Shown here one piece after another: positions 7,154 through 15,388 of a stretch of DNA of 33,605 nt. The DNA is from Nocardiopsis salina YIM 90010 (GTDB taxonomy: Bacteria > Actinomycetota > Actinomycetes > Streptosporangiales > Streptosporangiaceae). Position 1 is the stretch's first letter. Every line of letters starts with the position of its first letter. The notes beneath the pieces are model-generated. The model saw only the letters and a list, made by a program, of their open reading frames with translations. It was not told the origin of the DNA and did not search any database. A program made the position numbers and the translations under genes. The DNA is taken from positions 1 through 33,605 of the forward strand of contig NZ_ANBF01000237.1 in assembly GCF_000341025.1 (NCBI RefSeq). Reading direction: 5' to 3'.

Positions 7154-7498
7154 ATGCGCCGTGCACTGCTCACCCTTCTCGCTGTACTTGCCCTCACCGC
7201 CACCGCCGCGTGTGGAGAAGGGGAGGACGCCCGAGCCGCACTGCCCGACCACGAACGCGAGTTCCTGGACTCAGTGGAGGAGTCCCTCAGCGCCGAAGGT
7301 GTCGCCCCCCGATACCTGGGCGCCAACGACGAGGAGAAGCTGGAGTTCGGGTACGCCGTGTGCGAGGACATCGACGGGGGCATGGCGCCCACCGAGGTGG
7401 TGCAGTCCATCGAACAGAGCGGGGACGGCGACACCCGCATGGCCGATGTCGCCCTGCCGCTGGTCGGCAACGCCGACGCCTACCTCTGCGGCCACTGA
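7154..7498 (+). CDS. DUF732-like lipoprotein
   Basis: A 114-residue exported lipoprotein with GAGGA before its ATG. The N-terminus MRRALLTLLAVLALTATAAC is a lipoprotein signal peptide with the lipobox ending in C20, the residue that would be lipidated. The mature part (HEREFLDSVEESLSAEGVAP, then EFGYAVCEDIDGGMAP, ending in ADAYLCGH) has the spacing of the DUF732 domain found in many actinobacterial secreted proteins, with two Cys that probably form a disulfide. It does not belong to any known phage structural step. Prophage lipoproteins such as Ltp of phage TP-J34 and Llp of T5 block superinfection, so a lysogenic-conversion role is a fair hypothesis. Confidence 0.7.
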   Translation: MRRALLTLLAVLALTATAACGEGEDARAALPDHEREFLDSVEESLSAEGVAPRYLGANDEEKLEFGYAVCEDIDGGMAPTEVVQSIEQSGDGDTRMADVALPLVGNADAYLCGH

Positions 7499-7576
7499 CC
7501 TGGGGTACCGCATCACGGGCCCGCTCCCCGTGACCCGCCCCGGCGGCGAGGCACCCCTCCTATGGAGGTGACCCCC

Positions 7577-7945
7577 TTGCCACCCAGGGCTTTGCAGACC
7601 TGCCCCACCCCCGGATGCCCCACCCTCACCCGCACAGGCAGGTGCGGCCCCTGCCAACGCACCGCACGCACACGCCGTCGCACCAGTAGCCAGGCAGGGT
7701 ACGGAGCCCGCTGGTACCGCACACGTGCTGCGTATCTGCGTGAGCATCCGCTGTGTGAGTGCGAGGAACATTCAGCTCAGCCGTGGATCATTCGGCCGCG
7801 AGCTGCTGAGGTTCATCACAAAGATGGGCTCGGTCCGCTCGGGCCGCGAGGTTTCGACTGGTCGAACTTGCAATCTTTGACGAAAAGCTGTCACTCGCGC
7901 CTGACCGCCCGTGACCAACCCGCTGGGTGGAACGACCGAGAGTGA
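7577..7945 (+). CDS. HNH endonuclease, packaging-associated
   Basis: A 122-residue HNH nuclease. The start is taken as TTG at 7577 because a strong GGAGGTGA lies 5 nt before it; an in-frame ATG at 7562 overlaps that site and has no ribosome binding site of its own. The N-terminus has zinc-binding cysteines (CPTPGC, CGPC). The catalytic part reads VHHKDG (H80, H81), NLQSL (N97) and CHSRLTARD (H106), the full HNH set. In many cos-type siphophages an HNH protein encoded just before terminase stimulates cutting at cos, and the gene sits 150 nt before the terminase small subunit here. Confidence 0.85.
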   Translation: MPPRALQTCPTPGCPTLTRTGRCGPCQRTARTRRRTSSQAGYGARWYRTRAAYLREHPLCECEEHSAQPWIIRPRAAEVHHKDGLGPLGPRGFDWSNLQSLTKSCHSRLTARDQPAGWNDRE

Positions 7946-7980
7946 GCGAGCCCGGGGGATGACCCCCACCCGACGATCTC

Positions 7981-8076
7981 CAAAAGGTCGCCGGGGAGGG
8001 CGCCGGGAAGTCGGGCAGGTTCAAAAGGTTCTGGCTGTCACGCAACGTGACGGCTCTCAGTGCTGCGCAACGCAGC
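7981..8076. promoter_or_regulatory. Paired hairpins and repeats before terminase (candidate cos/pac)
   Basis: The 150-nt gap between the HNH and terminase genes holds two hairpins of identical design, each with a 6-bp stem and a CAA loop: GTCACG-CAA-CGTGAC (8037-8051) and GCTGCG-CAA-CGCAGC (8062-8076). They share CGCAACG spaced 25 bp apart. Upstream, CAAAAGGT is repeated at 7981 and 8022. The last hairpin ends 20 nt before the terminase start codon. Sites bound or cut by terminase commonly lie here; an RNA role in translation of the terminase is the alternative. Confidence 0.5.
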
Positions 8077-8095
8077 TTTGATGGAGGAGGTCACT

Positions 8096-8581
8096 ATGGC
8101 GAGTGGAGGTGCACGCGCCGTCTCCGGCCCGCCGCCGGACCCCAACGCCCTGCGCCGTAACCGCAAACAGGACGCGTCCGGGTGGGCGACGCTGCCGGCC
8201 GAGGGCCGCACAGGACCGGTGCCGGGCTGGCCGCTCACCGAGGTTCGCCCGCGCGAGTGGGACCTGTGGCGGGAGCTCTGGTCACGGCCACAGGCCGTCA
8301 TGTGGGAGAGCCTCGGACTCGACATCGAGGTCGCCCTGTTCGCCCGCGCCCTCGCCGAGGCCGAGGAGCCCGAGCCCCGGGCTGATGCCGCCAAGCTCAC
8401 CAAGCAGTACATGGAGAGCCTCGGATTGACCGCACCGGGTCTGCTCCGCCTGCGCTGGAAGGTCGGCCCTACCGAGGACGCTCCGGCTGCCGAACCCGTC
8501 GAGCCGTCGAAGGCCAAGACGCCGCGCCGCAAGTCAGCGCGGGATCGGCTGAAGGTCGTATCTGATGGCGAAGGGGCGTAG
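8096..8581 (+). CDS. terS: Terminase small subunit
   Basis: A 161-residue protein. The ATG at 8096 is preferred because GGAGGAGGT lies just before it, whereas a longer in-frame ATG at 8060 has no such signal and falls in the hairpin region. The N-terminus (GPPPDPNALRRNR) and the middle (WPLTEVRPREWDLWRELWSRPQAVMWE, then LGLTAPGLLRLRWKV) are typical of actinophage small terminases. The protein recognises phage DNA and recruits the large subunit. It ends in a Lys/Arg-rich tail. The large subunit starts 17 nt before its stop, in another frame, so the two are translationally coupled. Confidence 0.82.
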   Translation: MASGGARAVSGPPPDPNALRRNRKQDASGWATLPAEGRTGPVPGWPLTEVRPREWDLWRELWSRPQAVMWESLGLDIEVALFARALAEAEEPEPRADAAKLTKQYMESLGLTAPGLLRLRWKVGPTEDAPAAEPVEPSKAKTPRRKSARDRLKVVSDGEGA

Positions 8582-10211
8582 TCCGAGCGCCGCTGACGCG
8601 TTCGTCGTCGACTTCCCGACCCTGTGGGTGGTTCCCGATTGGATGGAAGCGCACCTACCGGTACCCGGAGGTTTCCGGGCCGGTGAGCCCATGGAGCTCT
8701 ATCCCTGGCAGTTGTGGTGCACCGTGAACCACTACCGGGTCAAGCCCAAGGCCGTGTTCGGGCAGCGATCGACTGCCTTCCACTACCGGCGGTCTCAGGT
8801 CGTTGCTCCGCAGAAGACGGGCAAGGGTCCGTGGTCGGCGGCGATCACACTCGCAGAGATGGTCGGCCCGGTGGTGTTCTCCGGGTGGGCCGCCGGCGGC
8901 GAGGTCTACCGCTGTTCGGCCCACGGCTGTGGGTGCGGGTGGTGGTACGCCTACGAGCCCGGTGAGCCGATGGGTATGCCGTGGCACGACCCGTTGATCC
9001 AGATGCTCGGGGCGTCGTCTGACCAGGTAGAGACGAACGTGTACGGGCACCTGAAGGCGATGGTGAAGAACAGCCCGCTCGCCGACCTGTTGACCACGGG
9101 CGAGGAGTTCACCCGCATCTTGACCGGCGACGGGGGTGGCCGCGCGGACGTGGTCACGTCCTCGGCGCGGAGCCGGTTGGGCAACCCGATCGTGTTCGCG
9201 TTGCAGGATGAGACGGGCACGTACACGACCACGAACAAGATGATCAGCGTGGCCGAGGCACAGCGCCGCGGTCTGGCTGGCATGTCCGGGCGCTCGTTGG
9301 AGACGACGAACGCGTGGGACCCCTCGGAGGACTCCTACGCCCAGCGGACTGCCGCATCGAAGGCCAGGGACATCTTCCGGTACCACCCGCAGGCGCCGAA
9401 GGCTCTGCGGTACGACAATGCGCGTCAGCGCCGCAAGATCCACAGTTACGTCTACGCGGGCAGCTCCCATGTCGACCTCGACGCGATCGGCGCTGAGGCG
9501 ACCGAGCTCCTGGAGAAGGATCCAGCACAGGCAGAGAGGTTCTTCGGTAACCGGGTCGTGTCCGGAACCGGCTCGTGGTTGGACTCGGAGGCGTGGGCCG
9601 CTCGGGTCGATGCCCGTGAGGTTCCCCGCGGCACCCGGGTCGTGCTCGGGTTCGACGGCTCTGACATCGACGACCACACGGCTCTGAGGGCGGAGACCCT
9701 CGACGGCCACCAGTTCACACCGGTCTACGGCCCCGACCAGGCGCCCACCATCTGGAACCCCGCCGACTATCCCGGCGGGCAGGTACCGCGTCTGGAGGTC
9801 GACGCCGCCCTCGACGAACTCATGCGGCGGTTCGACGTGGTTCGGCTCTATGCCGACCCGCCGTACTGGGAGACCGAGGTCGACGAGTGGGTGGACCGGT
9901 ACGGCGAGCGCCGGGTGATCCGGTGGCACACGCGCCGGGTGGTGCAGATGCACGCTGCCGCCGAGCGGCTCAGGACCGACGTCCTGAAGGCCGACACGGG
10001 GTTCACCCACGACGGGTGCGAGCTCACCGCCGACCACATTGCCAATGCCCGCACTGCGGCGCGGCCGGGTGATCGGTACGTGCTCCGTAAGGCCAGTGAT
10101 CAGCAGAAGATCGACGCTGCCGTGACATCGGTTCTGGCGCACGAGGCGGCCATGGACACCATCGCCGCCGGCCTCGCCCGCAAGCGCAAGACCTACGTCT
10201 ACACCGCATGA
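8565..10211 (+). CDS. terL: Terminase large subunit
   Basis: A 548-residue packaging motor and nuclease. The ATPase half has APQKTGKG (A81 to G88, K87), a deviant Walker A typical of this terminase group, and FALQDET with the Walker B acids D215 and E216. The nuclease half has LGFDGSD with D364 and D367 and then IDDHTAL, which form the metal site. Between Walker A and Walker B lies an unusual Cys/His cluster (C117, H120, C122, C124; YRCSAHGCGCGWW) that could bind zinc. It is coupled to the small subunit upstream and followed 13 nt later by the portal gene. The protein pumps DNA through the portal into proheads and cuts it at the end of packaging. Confidence 0.92.
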   Translation: MAKGRSPSAADAFVVDFPTLWVVPDWMEAHLPVPGGFRAGEPMELYPWQLWCTVNHYRVKPKAVFGQRSTAFHYRRSQVVAPQKTGKGPWSAAITLAEMVGPVVFSGWAAGGEVYRCSAHGCGCGWWYAYEPGEPMGMPWHDPLIQMLGASSDQVETNVYGHLKAMVKNSPLADLLTTGEEFTRILTGDGGGRADVVTSSARSRLGNPIVFALQDETGTYTTTNKMISVAEAQRRGLAGMSGRSLETTNAWDPSEDSYAQRTAASKARDIFRYHPQAPKALRYDNARQRRKIHSYVYAGSSHVDLDAIGAEATELLEKDPAQAERFFGNRVVSGTGSWLDSEAWAARVDAREVPRGTRVVLGFDGSDIDDHTALRAETLDGHQFTPVYGPDQAPTIWNPADYPGGQVPRLEVDAALDELMRRFDVVRLYADPPYWETEVDEWVDRYGERRVIRWHTRRVVQMHAAAERLRTDVLKADTGFTHDGCELTADHIANARTAARPGDRYVLRKASDQQKIDAAVTSVLAHEAAMDTIAAGLARKRKTYVYTA

Positions 10212-10224
10212 GAGGGGGTCACCG

Positions 10225-11697
10225 ATGGCCGTCTCTCAGGCCGACGCTGTCGCACTGACCGAGGCCCTGGAGGCCGAACTATCGTCCCGGTGGGGGCGCA
10301 TCAGCACCCACCAGGCGTACTACAAGGGCCGCCAGCCGTTGAAGTTCGCAAGCGAGGAGTTCCGCAAGTACCACGGCGAACGGTACGCAGGGTTCTCCGA
10401 CAACTGGGTTCAAGTCGTTGCCGATAGCCCCGTGGAACGCCTGACGGTGACGGGCGTGACCCCGTCCGGGGACGATGTGGCCGATGACGAGTCGTGGCGG
10501 GTGTGGCAGGCCAACGGCCTCGACGCCGACAGCCAGCTCGGGTTTCTCGGGTCCGTGGTGTCCGGGCGTTCCTACGCGCTGGTGTGGGGCGACCCCGACG
10601 ACGAGGAAACTCCGGTGGTGACATTCGAGGACGCCTCGTCGTGCATCGTGGCCTACGAACCGGGCAGCCGTCGGCGCCGGCGGGCTGCCCTGCGGCGGTG
10701 GCAGGACGGCGCCACCGAGATGGCGGTGCTTTACCTGCCCGACCAGGTGTGGAAACTCGAACGCCCCCTCGTGAAGCAACAGAAGTCGGCGAACTTGGCG
10801 CAGGCGGACGAAGAGATCGCCTCGTGGGAACCGAGGGACACGGGCACCGAGCCCAACCCGCAGCCCAACCCCATGGGCGTAGTCCCGGTGGTGGAACTGC
10901 CTAACCGGCCGCTTCTGGCTGATGAGCCCATCTCGGACGTGTCCGGGGTCGTGGCTATGCAGGACGCGATCAACCTGTTGTGGTCCCAGCTGTTCACCGC
11001 ATCCGATTACGCGTCCTTCCCGCAGCGGATCGTGCTCGGCGCGGAGATGCCCAAGGTCCCCGTCCTCGACAGCCGCGGCGAAGTCGTCGGGGAGCGCCCG
11101 GTCGACTTGGAGCGGTTCGCGATTGACCGGGTGCTGTGGATCGACGGGGAGAACGTGCAGACCTCGGAGTGGTCCGCGGCGAACCTCAGTGCGTACACGG
11201 AGGTGATCGAGGTGGCGGTGGGCCACATCGCCGCCCAGACCCGCACCCCGCAGCATTACCTCGTCGGCCGTATGGCGAACCTGTCAGGCGATGCTTTGAT
11301 CGCCGCCGAGACCGGTCTCGTAAAGCGCACAGAGGAGAAACAGCTCTGGTTCGGCCAGGCACTCCGTGAGGTGTTCGCGCTGGTGGCGCTGGCTCAAGGC
11401 CGCACCGACAAGGCGCGGGCTCTGCGGGCCGGCCGGGTCATGTGGGCCGATGCCGAGTCGAGGTCTCACGCCCAGCTCACCGACGCACTCGTGAAGTTGA
11501 AGCAGATCGGTTTCCCGTTCGAGTGGGTGGCCCTGCGGTACGGGCTCACCCCGACCGAGGTCGCCGAGGTCCTCGCCATGCAGGAACGAGAGCAGGCCAT
11601 GGACCCGGTGGGGGCGATCGCCGACCAGATGGAACGTGGCTTCCGCCCCGCCGGTGACCCAGGCACCCCGGACGACCCCGAGGGTGATGGGGCGTGA
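10225..11697 (+). CDS. Portal protein (SPP1 gp6-like)
   Basis: A 490-residue portal. It starts at ATG behind AGAGGGGGTC. The early part (SSRWGRISTHQAYYKGRQPLKFASEEFRKYHGERYAGFSDNWVQVVADSPVERL) is the characteristic opening of SPP1-type portals in actinophages. The later segment (IEVAVGHIAAQTRTPQHYLVGRMANLSGDALIAAETGLVKRTEEKQ) matches the conserved region that includes the stem and clip. The acidic C-terminus (DPEGDGA) is probably disordered. It forms the dodecameric ring at one vertex through which DNA enters and leaves. The stop overlaps the GTG of the MuF-like gene by 4 nt. Confidence 0.9.
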   Translation: MAVSQADAVALTEALEAELSSRWGRISTHQAYYKGRQPLKFASEEFRKYHGERYAGFSDNWVQVVADSPVERLTVTGVTPSGDDVADDESWRVWQANGLDADSQLGFLGSVVSGRSYALVWGDPDDEETPVVTFEDASSCIVAYEPGSRRRRRAALRRWQDGATEMAVLYLPDQVWKLERPLVKQQKSANLAQADEEIASWEPRDTGTEPNPQPNPMGVVPVVELPNRPLLADEPISDVSGVVAMQDAINLLWSQLFTASDYASFPQRIVLGAEMPKVPVLDSRGEVVGERPVDLERFAIDRVLWIDGENVQTSEWSAANLSAYTEVIEVAVGHIAAQTRTPQHYLVGRMANLSGDALIAAETGLVKRTEEKQLWFGQALREVFALVALAQGRTDKARALRAGRVMWADAESRSHAQLTDALVKLKQIGFPFEWVALRYGLTPTEVAEVLAMQEREQAMDPVGAIADQMERGFRPAGDPGTPDDPEGDGA

Positions 11698-12677
11698 GCA
11701 CCCGGGCGGCACTGGCTCACCAGCGTGGGCAGGACCGGATCGCCCGTGGCGCCGCCGACGAGGTCGGGCAGGTGTGGGCGCAGATCGACGAACGCGATAT
11801 CCGTTCATCGTGGCTGGAACTCGTGCCCCGTGCCGCGACCATCCTGGCCGCCGCGCAACTGGCCTCGGCGCTGGGCGCCGAGGAGTACCTCGACGAACTG
11901 TTGGGCGTGGCTGCCCCGGTGGTGGCCGCCCCGGCGTGGGAGGAGATCACCGGTACCGCTTCGGACGGGCGGAGCCTGGACACACTCCTGCTCCAGCCCG
12001 GCATCCGGACGCTCACGGCGGTCCAACGCGGGGCGACGCCCCGGCGCGCGCTGATGGCGGGACGGATCCAGCTCGACACGATCGCCCGCACCCAGGTCAC
12101 CGACGCCGGGAGGGCCGCCGAACAACTCGGGGTCGCTGTGCGCCCCCGCGTGGTGGCCTACACCCGTGTGGTGGCCCCGTCGGCGTGCTCCCGGTGCATG
12201 ATCCTCGCCGGGCGCGAGTACTCGTGGAGCCAGGGGTTCCAGCGACACCCTCGCTGCAAATGCACCATGCGCCCCCTACGTCCCGGCGAGCGGGTCGACG
12301 GCGACAGCCCCCGGGCCCTGTTCGACGGACTCACCCGAGAGCAGCAAGACAAGCAGTTCGGCCGACATGCCGCGGAGGCGATCCGCGAGGGCGCCGACAT
12401 GTCTCAGGTGGTCAACGCGAGGCGCGGCATGCAACCGGCCACCGACCGGTCCCGGGGCCGGTACACCACCGAGGGCACGACTCGGCGAGGCTACGCCGGG
12501 CGGCGCCTGGGAGAGCTCACCGACACCTCGGGCCGGTACGCGCGGTCGCGCCGCCCACGGCTGATGCCCGAGGCGATCATGCGCGACGCCGCTGACCGCC
12601 AGCGGGCTTTGGAACTTCTGCATGAGCACGGCTATCTGACCGACCCGCCCCCGCCCGCAACGAGCGGCGGCAGCTGA
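11694..12677 (+). CDS. MuF-like minor head protein
   Basis: A 327-residue protein starting at GTG in a GTGA overlap with the portal stop. It is helical for the first 150 residues, followed by the Cys motif of Mu gpF-like proteins: ACSRCMILAGREYSW (C165, C168) and RHPRCKCTMRPL (C188, C190). The C-terminal part is basic. MuF-domain proteins sit near the portal and are injected or help head assembly. The gene order portal, MuF, scaffold, capsid is the standard one. The family call is firm; the precise role in this phage is inferred. Confidence 0.84.
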   Translation: MSTRAALAHQRGQDRIARGAADEVGQVWAQIDERDIRSSWLELVPRAATILAAAQLASALGAEEYLDELLGVAAPVVAAPAWEEITGTASDGRSLDTLLLQPGIRTLTAVQRGATPRRALMAGRIQLDTIARTQVTDAGRAAEQLGVAVRPRVVAYTRVVAPSACSRCMILAGREYSWSQGFQRHPRCKCTMRPLRPGERVDGDSPRALFDGLTREQQDKQFGRHAAEAIREGADMSQVVNARRGMQPATDRSRGRYTTEGTTRRGYAGRRLGELTDTSGRYARSRRPRLMPEAIMRDAADRQRALELLHEHGYLTDPPPPATSGGS

Positions 12678-12694
12678 CCCGCAACGGGAGAACC

Positions 12695-13324
12695 ATGAAC
12701 GACACCACCGAACCCGTCGAGGACACCACCGAGGCAGAGGCGCCGTCCGGGGGCGCCGAACAGGTCCCGGCGCCGGTCGAGGAGGACGCCCCCGAGGGCG
12801 CCCACGAGCTCGGCGACGCCGGCAAGAAGGCGCTGGACGCCATGAAGTCGAAGTGGCGTACCGAGCGCGACAAGCGCCGGGAACTGGAGGCCAAGCTCTC
12901 CGAGACCGACCAGGCTCAGCCTGACGAAGACGCTGTCCTCCGGGCCGCCGAGGCCGTCACCGCACAGGCCAACCGACGCGTGCTGCGCTCGGAGATCCGT
13001 GCCGCGGCGGCCGGGAAGCTCACCGACCCCAAGGACGCACTCAAGTTCCTCGACCTCGACGACTTCCAGGTCAACGACGACGGCGACGTCGACGCCGACG
13101 CGATCACCGAGGCTGTCGAGGACCTGGTCAAGAACAAGCCCTACCTGGCCGCGCAAAGCGGCAGCCGTCCCCGTTTCGAGGGGACCGCGGACTCCGGCGC
13201 CCGCAAGGGGACCGGTGCCACCCAGCTCACCCGCGACGACATCAAGCGGATGAGCCCCCACCAGATCATGAAGGCCAAGGCCGAGGGCCGCCTGAAGGAC
13301 CTGATGGGGACCGACAACCGGTAG
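12695..13324 (+). CDS. Capsid scaffolding protein
   Basis: A 209-residue, very acidic and helical protein between the MuF-like gene and the major capsid gene, where the scaffold is encoded in this phage type. The first 45 residues are Glu/Pro-rich and probably disordered. A coiled-coil core follows (MKSKWRTERDKRRELEAKLSE), then a Gly/Arg-rich linker. The C-terminal basic helix (RMSPHQIMKAKAEGRLKDLMG) is the segment that scaffolds use to hold the capsid protein. No protease is seen nearby, so the scaffold may leave intact or be cleaved by a host protease. Confidence 0.84.
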   Translation: MNDTTEPVEDTTEAEAPSGGAEQVPAPVEEDAPEGAHELGDAGKKALDAMKSKWRTERDKRRELEAKLSETDQAQPDEDAVLRAAEAVTAQANRRVLRSEIRAAAAGKLTDPKDALKFLDLDDFQVNDDGDVDADAITEAVEDLVKNKPYLAAQSGSRPRFEGTADSGARKGTGATQLTRDDIKRMSPHQIMKAKAEGRLKDLMGTDNR

Positions 13325-13344
13325 AACCCTGAAAGGAAGCCGAG

Positions 13345-14199
13345 ATGGCTATCGAGAACTTTGTCCCCGAGGTGTGGTCCGCCGAGCTCCTGGTCGAGCT
13401 CGAAAAGTCCCTGGTGTACGGCGCCTCCGGTGTCGTCAACCGTGACTACGAGGGCGACATCTCCCAGTACGGCGACACCGTGCACATCACCTCCCTGGCT
13501 GAGCCCACGATCGGGGAGTACTCCCCGCACGAGGACATCACCATCGAGGAGGTCGACGACGAGTCCCAGACTCTCTTGATCGACCAGGCCCGCTATTTCG
13601 CGTTCACGGTCGACGACATCGAGCGCAGGCAGGCCCGCGACGGCGGCGCTGTCCTGTCCGAGCAGGCCCGCAAGAGCGCGTACCGGCTGCGGGACGTGGC
13701 CGACCAGTTCCTCGCCTCCACCATGGCCGCAGGGGTGGCCGATGAGAACGTGCTCGCCGACGCGTTGGTGGCCGACCCGGGCGACGCCTACGACCTCCTG
13801 GTCGAGTTCGGGGTGCGCCTGGATGAGTCGAACGTGCCCGAGCAGGGCCGGTGGGTCGTGATCCCCCCGGCGTTCCACGGGATGCTTCTGCGGGACACCC
13901 GGTTCGTGGGCGCCGGTGACGAGTCCGGCGCCGCCACCCGCGCGAACGGCCTCGTGGGCACCGCGGCCGGGTTCGCCATCCACAAGTCCAACAACACCCC
14001 GACGGGGGAGTCGGGCCGGATGGTGCTGGCCGGGTACTCGGGGGCGACGACCTACGCCGAGCAGATCAACAACACCGAGGCCACCCGCAAAGAGCGCGGT
14101 TTCGCGGACATCGTCAAGGGGCTGCACCTGTACGGCGCCCGGGTCGTGCGCCCGACGGGGCTGGCCGCCGCTGATGTGACGATCGGCCAGAGCAGCTAA
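13345..14199 (+). CDS. Major capsid protein, HK97-fold
   Basis: A 284-residue protein with GAAAGGAAG before its ATG, placed directly after the scaffold gene. The start (AIENFVPEVWSAELLVELEKSLVYG) and the following SQYGDTVHITSLAEPTIGEYSP segment are typical of the P22-like branch of actinophage capsid proteins. DQARYFAFTVDDIERRQA and the late VVIPPAFHGMLLRDTRFV segments also match. There is no long cleavable N-terminal region, as expected where a separate scaffold is used. Many copies form the icosahedral head. Confidence 0.9.
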   Translation: MAIENFVPEVWSAELLVELEKSLVYGASGVVNRDYEGDISQYGDTVHITSLAEPTIGEYSPHEDITIEEVDDESQTLLIDQARYFAFTVDDIERRQARDGGAVLSEQARKSAYRLRDVADQFLASTMAAGVADENVLADALVADPGDAYDLLVEFGVRLDESNVPEQGRWVVIPPAFHGMLLRDTRFVGAGDESGAATRANGLVGTAAGFAIHKSNNTPTGESGRMVLAGYSGATTYAEQINNTEATRKERGFADIVKGLHLYGARVVRPTGLAAADVTIGQSS

Positions 14200-14217
14200 C
14201 CCAGAGGGGGTGGCGTC

Positions 14218-14805
14218 GTGGACCCGTTGGCCACAGTCGAGGACCTGGAGGCGCTCGGCGTCACCGTCGACGACGAGGAACGGGAGCTGGTCGGGCAGTA
14301 TTTGGCGGCGGCGTCCGCTTCGGTGCGCGCCGCCGCCGGGGTGCCGATCAGTCAGGCCACGTCCACGGTGGTGGTAGCCGGTCAGCGCGAGCCCCGCCTG
14401 TCTCTGCCCGGTCCGCCGGTCACTGCGGTCGAGGAGGTCCTCCTCGACGACGCCGAGCCAACCGGCTGGCGCCTGTCCCGGCCCCGGGCGTCCCTGTACC
14501 GGGCGGCCGGGTGGGGCACGGACGCGAGTGAGGTCGAGGTGACCTACACCCACGGCCTGCCGACCGTGCCAGCCGACATCGTCGCGTTGGTGTGCCGGAT
14601 CGCTGCGACGACTCTGATGTCCTACCGGTCCGATGAGACCGGTGGCGGTATCGGGGTGCGGCGGGTGACTCAGCTCCGCATCGGCGACTACTCGGCGAGC
14701 TTCGCCGACGACGGCACCATGACCGAACTCGAACTACCCGAGACGACACGGGCCCGGCTGCGGGCCCGGTTCGGCGGGGGCGCGGCGGTGGTGAGGTCCA
14801 CATGA
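14218..14805 (+). CDS. Head-tail connector, gp6/adaptor type
   Basis: A 195-residue protein from a GTG behind AGAGGGGGTGG. The N-terminus (LATVEDLEALGVTVDDEERELVGQYLAAASASVRAAAGVPI) is the helical opening of the HK97 gp6/SPP1 gp15 adaptor family. A beta segment (EPRLSLPGPPVTAVEEVLLDD) and an EVTYTHGLPTVPADIVALVCRIAAT helix follow, both standard in the family. It binds beneath the portal to form the first ring of the neck. The stop overlaps the next start by 4 nt. Confidence 0.85.
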   Translation: MDPLATVEDLEALGVTVDDEERELVGQYLAAASASVRAAAGVPISQATSTVVVAGQREPRLSLPGPPVTAVEEVLLDDAEPTGWRLSRPRASLYRAAGWGTDASEVEVTYTHGLPTVPADIVALVCRIAATTLMSYRSDETGGGIGVRRVTQLRIGDYSASFADDGTMTELELPETTRARLRARFGGGAAVVRST

Positions 14806-15146
14806 TGCCGCCCATCGGGATGCACCTGAACAGGCGACTCGAACAGTGGCGCCGACAGGAAACCGACGACGGGTCCGGCGGTGTCATCACCGAATGGGTC
14901 GAGATCGGCACTGTCCGGGCTCGCGTGTCACAAGCCGGGACCTCGCAGGCCGAGCGCATCGCCGCCCACCAGGCGGGGGCCGAGCTCACCAACCCGATCT
15001 ACGTGCAGCCGCGCGCAGACGTGCGGCGTGGCGACGAACTCCGCGGCCCCGAGGGGTCGTGGCGTGTGGTCGCGCTGTACCGCCCGTCCGAGCCGGTGTA
15101 CCTGCGGGCGGACTGCGAACTCGTGCAGGGAGAGGGGGAGCAATGA
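14802..15146 (+). CDS. Head closure / stopper protein
   Basis: A 114-residue protein starting at ATG in an ATGA overlap. RRLEQWRRQETDDGSGGVITEWVEIGTVRARVSQAGTSQAERIAAHQAGAE is the beta-rich pattern of the phage head-tail joining family (SPP1 gp16-like). The C-terminus VYLRADCELVQGEGEQ is acidic. It closes the neck after packaging. Its position between the adaptor and tail completion genes agrees. Confidence 0.8.
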   Translation: MMPPIGMHLNRRLEQWRRQETDDGSGGVITEWVEIGTVRARVSQAGTSQAERIAAHQAGAELTNPIYVQPRADVRRGDELRGPEGSWRVVALYRPSEPVYLRADCELVQGEGEQ

Positions 15147-15388
15147 CCCACCAGGATGATGACGGCCCGGCCGAGCGTGCACAGCGCATGAGGGACAGCG
15201 CCGAGCAGCAGATCCAAGGGCTAGCCGGTAAGTCGATGCTCACGGAAAGAATCACGGCATCCGCGACAGTGGCCTCGGCGAAAGCTCAGATCGCCATCGC
15301 CGACGCGATCCTGGCCGTGGCGGGAGAGCTGCGGGAGGGGCGGCGCCAGGATGCGCGCCAGGCCCGTAGGGAGGCGCGAGGTGGGTAA
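15143..15388 (+). CDS. Small helical neck-region protein, unknown
   Basis: An 81-residue protein whose ATG overlaps the previous stop (ATGA) and has GGGAGAGGGGGAG before it. It is almost all helix and highly charged, with an Ala-rich centre (ITASATVASAKAQIAIADAILAVAGEL) and a strongly basic tail (RRQDARQARREARGG). The next gene begins 8 nt before its stop. It is conserved in position in some actinophages, but I recognise no family. Confidence 0.6.
   Translation: MTHQDDDGPAERAQRMRDSAEQQIQGLAGKSMLTERITASATVASAKAQIAIADAILAVAGELREGRRQDARQARREARGG

Noticed and set aside
8655-10142. A 495-codon open frame on the minus strand across the terminase gene
   Set aside because: It lies fully antisense to a gene with clear ATPase and nuclease motifs; long antisense frames are expected in GC-rich DNA because stop codons are AT-rich.
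13141-14553. A 470-codon minus-strand frame across the scaffold, capsid and connector genes
   Set aside because: Shadow of well supported genes; no family resemblance and no ribosome binding site.
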